DNA of 64,000 bases. Origin: Microbacterium murale. Lineage in GTDB: Bacteria > Actinomycetota > Actinomycetes > Actinomycetales > Microbacteriaceae. A program made the translations under genes and the position numbers. A model generated the notes under the pieces. It searched no databases. It saw nothing but the letters and a program-made list of their open reading frames with translations, and was not told where the DNA came from. Shown here piece after piece: positions 58,856-64,000 of the stretch (within the stretch, counting starts at the first letter, position 1; each line of letters opens with the position of its first letter). The stretch covers positions 3,472,001 through 3,536,000 of the forward strand of contig NZ_JAUSXK010000001.1 in assembly GCF_030815955.1 (NCBI RefSeq). Reading direction: 5' to 3'.

Positions 58856-58890
58856 GAGAACCCCGGGCCCGTTCAGGGCTCGGGGTTCTC
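58856..58890. terminator. Bidirectional terminator between yceI and the MFS gene
   Basis: GAGAACCCCGGGCCC (58856-58870) pairs with GGGCTCGGGGTTCTC (58876-58890), 15 bp with one wobble, loop GTTCA. The 3' arm overlaps the MFS stop codon. Confidence 0.8.
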
Positions 58891-60156
58891 TGCGTCATAC
58901 ATGCGGAATCTCGGGGTGAAGCGGACCAGCACCCCGACGAGCGCGATCACGAGCAGTCCACCGAGCAATGGCGGGAACCAGAGCGCGGTGAATGTCGCGA
59001 GCGCGCCGGCGTAAAGGGCACCGAGACGCGGTCCACCGGCGACGACGATGATGAAGATGCCCTGCAGCCGGCCGCGGATGGCATCCGGCACCGACGCCTG
59101 CATCATGGTGTTGCGGTAGATCGAGCTGATGTTGTCTGCGGCGCCGGAGAGCGCCAACGCCACGCAGGCGGCGACGATGAGGCCGATGTTCGCGTGGGTC
59201 TCGCTCGCCCCGGGCATCCAGACACCGAGCAGGAGCACTGCACCGAACAGTGCTATCGCCGCCCCGTACGCCTGGACGGCGCGTTCGATTCCGCGGCCGT
59301 GCCAGCGGTAGCGGACGACGCGGCCGGAGAACAGACTGGAGAGGAACGTGCCGGCGGCCACCGCTGCGGTCAGTGCGCCCGTCGTCACCGCGCCGCCGCC
59401 GAGGAGCACGGTGCCCAGCGCGGGAAACAGTGCCAGTGGTTGCCCGAACGTCATCGCGACGATGTCGACCAGGTACTGCATCCGGATATTGGCCGCGCGC
59501 TTGAGGAAACGCCAGCCGTCGACCAGGGACTCCAATCCCGGGCGCACGATGTTCCCCTCGGGGCGGAGGGCGGGAAGCGACCACAGCCCGAGGAACATCG
59601 CGAGCATGAGCATGACGTCGATGGTGTACGTCCAGCCGTAGCCGGTGACTGCCACGAGGATGCCGGCGAGGGCTGGGCCGACCATCACCATCACGCCGAT
59701 CGTGATGCCGTTCAGCGCGGATGCCGCGGCGAGGAGGTCGCGGGGGATGAGACGCGGAACGATCGCCGTGCGCGTGGCCATGCCTACCGAGTTCGCAGCG
59801 GAGTTGATCATGCTCAACGCGTACAGCCACCAGATCGTCTCGAGCTGGCCCCAGGTGAGCACCGCGAGCAGCAGAGTCGAGACGAACGTGATGATCGCAG
59901 CGATGAGGGCGACCTTGCGTCGATCGAACGCGTCGGCGAGCATCCCGCCATACAGGCCTGCGAGGATCATCGGGATGAGGCCGGCCACGGCGACCATGGA
60001 GACGGCGAACGTGCTCGCGGTGAGTTCGAACACGTGCAGCATCACGGTGACGATGGTGAGCTGGCCACCGAGACCGGCCAGCGTCGAACCGATCCACATT
60101 CGCGTGAACGCCCGACTCGCGCGAAACGGACGCAGGTCGATGAAATTGCCGCTCAC
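58873..60156 (-). CDS. Major facilitator superfamily transporter
   Basis: A 427-residue membrane transporter with about twelve helices. The N-terminus (SRAFTRMWIGSTLAGLGGQLTIVTVMLHVFELT) and the loop GMLADAFDRRKVALI (MFS motif A) point to the DHA3/enterobactin-exporter-like (EntS) branch. Substrate unknown; the branch often exports siderophores or macrolides, but no biosynthetic or resistance gene is nearby. GTG start 60156 fits a 6-nt promoter spacing. Confidence 0.9.
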   Translation of the reverse strand: MSGNFIDLRPFRASRAFTRMWIGSTLAGLGGQLTIVTVMLHVFELTASTFAVSMVAVAGLIPMILAGLYGGMLADAFDRRKVALIAAIITFVSTLLLAVLTWGQLETIWWLYALSMINSAANSVGMATRTAIVPRLIPRDLLAAASALNGITIGVMVMVGPALAGILVAVTGYGWTYTIDVMLMLAMFLGLWSLPALRPEGNIVRPGLESLVDGWRFLKRAANIRMQYLVDIVAMTFGQPLALFPALGTVLLGGGAVTTGALTAAVAAGTFLSSLFSGRVVRYRWHGRGIERAVQAYGAAIALFGAVLLLGVWMPGASETHANIGLIVAACVALALSGAADNISSIYRNTMMQASVPDAIRGRLQGIFIIVVAGGPRLGALYAGALATFTALWFPPLLGGLLVIALVGVLVRFTPRFRMYDAENPEP

Positions 60157-60168
60157 TCGATGAGGCTA
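60157..60168 (-). promoter_or_regulatory. Leaderless-type -10 element for the MFS gene
   Basis: Minus-strand TAGCCT (60163-60168), 6 nt (CATCGA), then GTG at 60156. Confidence 0.6.
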
Positions 60169-60223
60169 TCGGGTTCGTCAGGTGCCCCGGCGCACGCAGG
60201 TCTCGGGCCCGGGCGAACGCTGG

Positions 60224-60229
60224 TAGACT
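60224..60229 (+). promoter_or_regulatory. -10 element for rpsO
   Basis: TAGACT at 60224-60229; the transcript would have a leader of about 85 nt before the rpsO ATG. Such a leader could carry S15 autoregulation, but I could not draw a convincing pseudoknot by eye. Confidence 0.5.
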
Positions 60230-60320
60230 CTACAGGTTGCCGTTTGATCGGCCGCGGATAAAGAGAGCTCACGCATCAGGTGTTGGGCGCCGCGCAACGA
60301 ACTGAAAGGGGATCCCATCT

Positions 60321-60590
60321 ATGCCACTCGAGTCTGACGCCAAGAAGGCGATCATGGAAGAGTACGCGACGCACCCCGGTGACACCGGATCCCCCGAGGT
60401 GCAGGTCGCGATGCTGACGCAGCGCATCAAGGACCTCACCGAACACCTCAAGGATCACAAGCACGACCACCACTCGCGTCGTGGCTTGTTCCTCATGGTG
60501 GGTCAGCGCCGTCGTCTGCTCGGCTACCTCCAGGACATCGACATCGCGCGTTACCGCACGCTGATCGAGAAGCTTGGACTGCGCCGCTAA
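60321..60590 (+). CDS. rpsO: 30S ribosomal protein S15
   Basis: An 89-residue ribosomal protein binding 16S rRNA helices 20-22. It has the typical sequence [39 protein letters not shown] and ends [20 protein letters not shown] precedes the ATG. Polynucleotide phosphorylase, often downstream of rpsO, is not here: a terminator and the opposite-strand oxygenase gene follow. Confidence 0.98.
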   Translation: MPLESDAKKAIMEEYATHPGDTGSPEVQVAMLTQRIKDLTEHLKDHKHDHHSRRGLFLMVGQRRRLLGYLQDIDIARYRTLIEKLGLRR

Positions 60591-60620
60591 GTCGCACCCA
60601 GCGTAATATCGCACTTCTTC

Positions 60621-60652
60621 CGAAGGCCGTCCCAGGTGTGGGGCGGCCTTCG
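60621..60652 (+). terminator. Terminator after rpsO
   Basis: CGAAGGCCGTCCCA (60621-60634), loop GGTG, TGGGGCGGCCTTCG (60639-60652): a 14-bp stem with one wobble. Confidence 0.85.
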
Positions 60653-60709
60653 TCGTTCCTCGGTGCGTCCGACGTTCGCTTCCCGATGGCACGGGCTGCC
60701 GCGGCGGAC

Positions 60710-61714
60710 TCAGGCTGAGGCGGCGACCAGATCGGTGTGGTGAATGGCGGCGACATCGGGATGCGCGCGCAGCCGCGACTTCAATGCGTTCTCGCCGTAC
60801 AGGCTGTGGATGGGGTTCGTCGGGTCATCTGTCACGCCACGCGCCTCGGCGGCGAGCTCGGCCGGCAGATCGATGATCGGCAACTTGGCGTCGAGCGCCG
60901 GGTTGAAGAAGAACGGCACCGAGATGCGCTCACCTGGAGCCTTCGGCGAGATCACACGGTGATTGGTGGCCTTGAGATATCCGCCGGTCGCGTATTCGAG
61001 CATCTCGCCGATGTTGACGACGAATGCGTCGGCCACCGGGGGAGCGTCGACCCAGGTACCGTCTCGCTCGACCTGCAGGCCGCCCTTCCCTGGCTCGACC
61101 CAGAGCAGCGTCAGCACGCCGGAATCCTTGTGCGCGCCGACTCCCTGCTGCGGTTCCGGCTCATTCGTGCCCGGGTAGCGGACGATCTTGATCAGGGTCG
61201 ACGGGTCGCCGAAGTTCGACTCGAAGTGCGACTCGTCTGCACCCAGGGAGAGGGCCCAGGCCCGCAGGAGCTTGCGTGCGACCCCACTGAGGTGCGCGTG
61301 CCATTCGGCGACGACTTCGCGCAACTCGGGCTGAGCGGCTGGCCAGAGGTTCGGTCCGATCAGGCGGTTGAAGGCGGGGCCACCGGCCACTGCATCCCGT
61401 TCCGGTCCGATGTCGATCTGCTCGCGCCAGTCGACCTTGCCCTGCGTCCGCTCGCCGCCGATCCGGGTGTAACCGCGGAAGTGCGGGCTCTTCACGTTCT
61501 CGATCGAGAGCTTGTCGGCGTCGGGGAGTGCGAAGAAGTCGAGCGCAGCCTGATGCAGGCGAGCAGAGAGATCGGCCGTGACCCCGGTGCCGGTGAGGTA
61601 GAAGAATCCGACGTCGTGCGTCGCAGCACGCAGATCGTCGCGGAACTGCGCGGCGGACTCCGGACCGGCGTCGAGCTGGGAGAGGTCGAGGATGGGAAGG
61701 TTCAGATCAGCCAT
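60710..61714 (-). CDS. Isopenicillin N synthase-like 2-oxoglutarate/Fe(II) oxygenase
   Basis: A 334-residue non-heme iron enzyme. The N-terminal DIOX_N part (LPILDLSQLDAG, GFFYLTGTGV) and the jelly-roll core with GVGAHKDSGVLTLLW (His-x-Asp), NHRVISP (distal His) and RISVPFFF (Arg-x-Ser) are visible. These are the iron facial triad and 2-oxoglutarate-binding residues. Bacterial homologues act on amino acids, gibberellin-like molecules or antibiotics; substrate unknown. It has its own leaderless-type promoter and faces rpsO. Confidence 0.9.
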   Translation of the reverse strand: MADLNLPILDLSQLDAGPESAAQFRDDLRAATHDVGFFYLTGTGVTADLSARLHQAALDFFALPDADKLSIENVKSPHFRGYTRIGGERTQGKVDWREQIDIGPERDAVAGGPAFNRLIGPNLWPAAQPELREVVAEWHAHLSGVARKLLRAWALSLGADESHFESNFGDPSTLIKIVRYPGTNEPEPQQGVGAHKDSGVLTLLWVEPGKGGLQVERDGTWVDAPPVADAFVVNIGEMLEYATGGYLKATNHRVISPKAPGERISVPFFFNPALDAKLPIIDLPAELAAEARGVTDDPTNPIHSLYGENALKSRLRAHPDVAAIHHTDLVAASA

Positions 61715-61726
61715 GTCCTGAGGCTA
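61715..61726 (-). promoter_or_regulatory. Leaderless-type -10 element for the 2OG-Fe(II) oxygenase
   Basis: Minus-strand TAGCCT (61721-61726), 6 nt (CAGGAC), then ATG at 61714. Confidence 0.6.
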
Positions 61727-61839
61727 AGACGATTTCTCCCGTCACGCGATGAGTGTTGCGTCTCGTTACCGCGGACCGCGCGCAGAGGTGTCTCGAGCGC
61801 TGATCCGCAACGGCTGATCGATGAGACGTCCGAAGGTGC

Positions 61840-61845
61840 TAATGT
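61840..61845 (+). promoter_or_regulatory. Possible -10 element for efeUO
   Basis: TAATGT at 61840-61845. The predicted start falls at about 61852, next to the DtxR-like box, so repressor binding would block initiation. Confidence 0.45.
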
Positions 61846-61852
61846 CATCCTG

Positions 61853-61871
61853 TAAGGCGTGCCTTACCTAA
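61853..61871. promoter_or_regulatory. DtxR/IdeR-like iron box upstream of efeU
   Basis: TAAGGCGTGCCTTACCTAA agrees with the DtxR/IdeR 19-mer TTAGGTTAGGCTAACCTAA at 13 of 19 positions and contains the inverted half-sites AAGGC and GCCTT. It lies 28 bp before the efeU start. Confidence 0.75.
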
Positions 61872-61899
61872 TCTACCGGCTGCAGAAAGTTCACCATCC

Positions 61900-62862
61900 G
61901 TGCTCGCCACTTTCCTCATCGGCCTTCGTGAAGGGCTGGAAGCCGCGCTCGTCGTCGGTATCCTCGTCGCCTATCTCGGCCGGCTCGGTCGCCGTGACGT
62001 GCTGCCGCGGATGTGGATCGGAATCGGGCTCGCGATCGCGCTGGCTCTCGGCATCGGCGCTGTGCTCACCTTCGGTGCATACTCGCTGACGTTCGAGGCG
62101 CAGGAGATCATCGGCGGCACGCTCTCCCTGCTCGCCGTCGGCATGGTCACCTGGATGATCTTCTGGATGCAGAAGGCCGGCCGCACCATGAAGAAGACGC
62201 TCGAAGGCGGTGTCGACCTCGCGTTGGCGCACGGCGGGCTCTGGGCGCTCGTCGCAATCGGATTCATCTCCGTCGCGCGGGAGGGCATCGAGACCACGCT
62301 GTTGCTGTGGTCGATGGTTCAGTCCTTCGGCGATGCGCCGGCAGCGTTGAGCGGGGCGCTGCTGGGGCTCGCCTGTGCCGTCCTGATCGGAACAATGCTC
62401 GCGCGCGGCGCGGTGAAGCTGGATCTCCGGCGCTTCTTCGCCTGGACCGGTGGCTTTCTCGTGATCGTCGCAGCCGGCGTTCTCGCATACGCGGTGATGG
62501 ATCTGCAGGAGGCCGGGGTGCTGCCAGGACCGTTCTCCGCCGGCGCGCCGTTGGACCCGATCACCGGCGCCGTTGCGATCGGATGGGGCGCCTTCCCATT
62601 CGGCTGGGCCTTCGACGTCAGCACTGTCCTCGCGCCAGGCAGCGCTCTCGCCGCGATCCTTCAGGCGACAGTGGGATTGATGCCCGTCATGACCTGGCTT
62701 CAAGTACTGGCATGGGGTCTTTACATCCTCGTCGTCGGCTCATTCTTCGTGCGCGGAATCCTGTCGACGCGCTCACCTTCTTCCACAGCCTCGAGGAGCA
62801 CCTCGACGCGCACCGACCTCTCTGATCCGCCGAGGGTCATCGAAACCCAAGGAGCAAAATGA
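61900..62862 (+). CDS. efeU: FTR1-family ferrous iron permease EfeU
   Basis: A 320-residue, seven-helix iron permease. The two conserved Arg-Glu-Gly-x-Glu motifs are seen as GLREGLEAAL near residue 10 and VAREGIETTLLL near residue 125. A Ser/Thr-rich cytosolic tail follows the last helix. With EfeO it takes up Fe2+ (or oxidised iron) under iron limitation. The GTG start 61900 gives the standard MLATFLIGLREGLE N-terminus. Its stop overlaps the efeO start (ATGA). A DtxR-like box upstream indicates repression when iron is plentiful. Confidence 0.95.
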   Translation: MLATFLIGLREGLEAALVVGILVAYLGRLGRRDVLPRMWIGIGLAIALALGIGAVLTFGAYSLTFEAQEIIGGTLSLLAVGMVTWMIFWMQKAGRTMKKTLEGGVDLALAHGGLWALVAIGFISVAREGIETTLLLWSMVQSFGDAPAALSGALLGLACAVLIGTMLARGAVKLDLRRFFAWTGGFLVIVAAGVLAYAVMDLQEAGVLPGPFSAGAPLDPITGAVAIGWGAFPFGWAFDVSTVLAPGSALAAILQATVGLMPVMTWLQVLAWGLYILVVGSFFVRGILSTRSPSSTASRSTSTRTDLSDPPRVIETQGAK

Positions 62863-64000
62863 CCACGCCCACTCGACTGCTCGGAGCCCTGGCCGCCACC
62901 GGAGCCGTGGCGCTCGTCCTCTCCGGCTGCGTCGCGAAGGCCGACGTGGCGGATGCCGCGGCGCTGGCAGTGTCATCCACGGATGCTGACTGCGCTGTGT
63001 CGGATTCGACGGCGAGGAGCGGAACGCTGACCTTCGAGGTGAAGAACGAGTCCAGCCAGGTGAGCGAGTTCTACCTTCTGGCGTCCGACGGACTGCGGAT
63101 CGTGGGCGAGGTCGAGAACATCGCGCCGTCGGCCTCGCGTACGTTGACAGTCGTCGCACAGCCGGGTGAGTACTTCACCGTCTGCAAGCCGGGAATGATC
63201 GGCGACGGTGTCGGCAGGGCCGCGTTCACCGTCTCCGGTGACACGGTGGCGATCGACGGCGAGGACGCTGACCAGAAGCAGCAGGCAGTCGACCTCTATG
63301 CGGCGTTCGTGAAGGACCAGGTCGGGCAGCTGGTTCCCGCCCTCGATGAATTCGTCGCGGCGTACGAGTCCGGTGACGATGGCACCGCTCGTGAGATGTT
63401 CCCGCAGGTGCGCGCGTATTACGAACGCATCGAGCCGGTCGCAGAGTCTCTCGGCGACCTCGATCCACGTATCGATTACCGCGAGGTGGATGCTGTCGCC
63501 GAGGGACTGGATTGGACAGGGTTCCATCGCATCGAGAAGGACCTCTGGATTCCCGCTGAGGACGCTTTGAACGCCGACGCCGAAACCCCCGCATGGCAGG
63601 ATTGGGCGCCTTCTACCGTCGAGCAGCGGGGTGAGTTCGGCGACCAGCTCGTCGCGGATGTGCAGGAGCTCTACGAATACGTGCATTCGGACGTCTTCGT
63701 CGACGCGTTGAATGAACAGGGCATCGGCGGTATCTCCAACGGTGCGATCGCTCTGCTGGACGAGGTCGCCACGGGAAAGATCAGCGGCGAAGAGGACTGG
63801 TGGTCAGGTACCGATCTCTGGGATTTCGCGGCCAACGTCGAGGGATCGAAGATGGCGTTCTCGCTCGTCCGTGACTTCGCAGATGCCCAGGGTGACGACG
63901 GTGCTGCGCTGGTCGAGGACATCGATGCGGGATATGCAGCTCTGGAAGAGGCTCTCGCCGAACGCGGCTCGCTGGAGTCCGGATTCATCGGGTACACCGC
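62859..64000 (+). CDS. efeO: EfeO-type iron-uptake lipoprotein (M75 domain), 3' partial
   Basis: The first 380 residues are present and the frame is open at the window end. A signal peptide with lipobox LSGC (Cys24) anchors it outside the membrane. A cupredoxin-like domain (about 30-130; SGTLTFEVKNESSQVSEFYLL) and the M75/imelysin domain (about 150 on) follow, with the iron-binding HxxE motif at His223-Glu226 (FHRIEKDLW). It should bind iron for EfeU. Ribosome binding site AAGGAG precedes the ATG, which overlaps the efeU stop. EfeB, the DyP-type peroxidase of the system, would be expected beyond 64000. Confidence 0.93.
   Translation, partial: MTTPTRLLGALAATGAVALVLSGCVAKADVADAAALAVSSTDADCAVSDSTARSGTLTFEVKNESSQVSEFYLLASDGLRIVGEVENIAPSASRTLTVVAQPGEYFTVCKPGMIGDGVGRAAFTVSGDTVAIDGEDADQKQQAVDLYAAFVKDQVGQLVPALDEFVAAYESGDDGTAREMFPQVRAYYERIEPVAESLGDLDPRIDYREVDAVAEGLDWTGFHRIEKDLWIPAEDALNADAETPAWQDWAPSTVEQRGEFGDQLVADVQELYEYVHSDVFVDALNEQGIGGISNGAIALLDEVATGKISGEEDWWSGTDLWDFAANVEGSKMAFSLVRDFADAQGDDGAALVEDIDAGYAALEEALAERGSLESGFIGYT

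Noticed and set aside
58873..60156. MFS transporter considered as an antibiotic resistance or siderophore export gene
   Set aside because: Branch similarity only; no regulator, biosynthetic cluster or resistance marker is nearby.

Overview
The window looks like chromosomal DNA from a high-GC Gram-positive actinobacterium, most probably a Microbacteriaceae member close to Microbacterium. Evidence: strong GC bias at third codon positions; actinobacterial gene neighbourhoods (dxr / site-2 protease / ispG; nusA-ylxR-infB-rbfA-truB-ribF); a DUF222/HNH (13E12-type) gene; an LPXTG wall protein; and many promoters with a TAnnnT hexamer 6 nt before the start codon, the layout of leaderless actinobacterial mRNAs. 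The genus is an inference from gene content only. Nearly every base is in or next to a gene; no gene-free stretch exceeds 300 bases. No tRNA, rRNA, CRISPR array, insertion sequence or prophage was seen.

Layout. 1-9.5 kb: end of a YaaA-like gene, a Pro-rich membrane protein, aldo/keto reductase, PP2C phosphatase, an FtsK/EccC-like ATPase, asparaginase with alanine dehydrogenase, OsmC and PlsC. 9.6-23 kb: FKBP lipoprotein, the isoprenoid genes dxr and ispG separated by a MurE-type ligase, a copper-type YcnI pair, the rseP-like protease, a DUF222/HNH gene and a fused TrpE-TrpG gene behind a Trp attenuator; then SIMPL, NTF2-like and AlaX-like genes. 23-30 kb: GNAT, APH kinase, RNB nuclease, PEP-mutase-like lyase, proS and a LOG-like protein. 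29.7-34.6 kb: a divergent pair of secreted phosphatases (wall-anchored metallophosphoesterase and PhoX) around Pho-box-like repeats. 34.8-43.5 kb: translation cluster nusA-ylxR-infB-rbfA, mutY on the other strand, then truB, two membrane genes, ribF and another membrane gene. 43.6-64 kb: SNF2 helicase, pfkA, glycosyltransferase, acyltransferase, oligopeptidase B, PiT phosphate transporter with a small partner, aspartase, FAH-family hydrolase, PrsW, FKBP, YceI, MFS transporter, rpsO, a 2OG-Fe(II) oxygenase, and the iron genes efeU-efeO, the last running off the end.

Links between genes. Two phosphatases and the PiT transporter all carry 11-bp-phased GTTCACC-like repeats, which suggests one PhoP-type phosphate-starvation regulon. 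The efeUO operon has a DtxR/IdeR-like box over its putative start site. The trpE-trpG fusion is preceded by an 11-residue Trp-Trp leader peptide and mutually exclusive hairpins. The most notable finding is regulatory: about 20 genes, including the attenuator peptide, have a hexamer-6 nt-start-codon arrangement that predicts leaderless transcripts. I found no clearly new multi-gene defence or mobile system; most genes are housekeeping.
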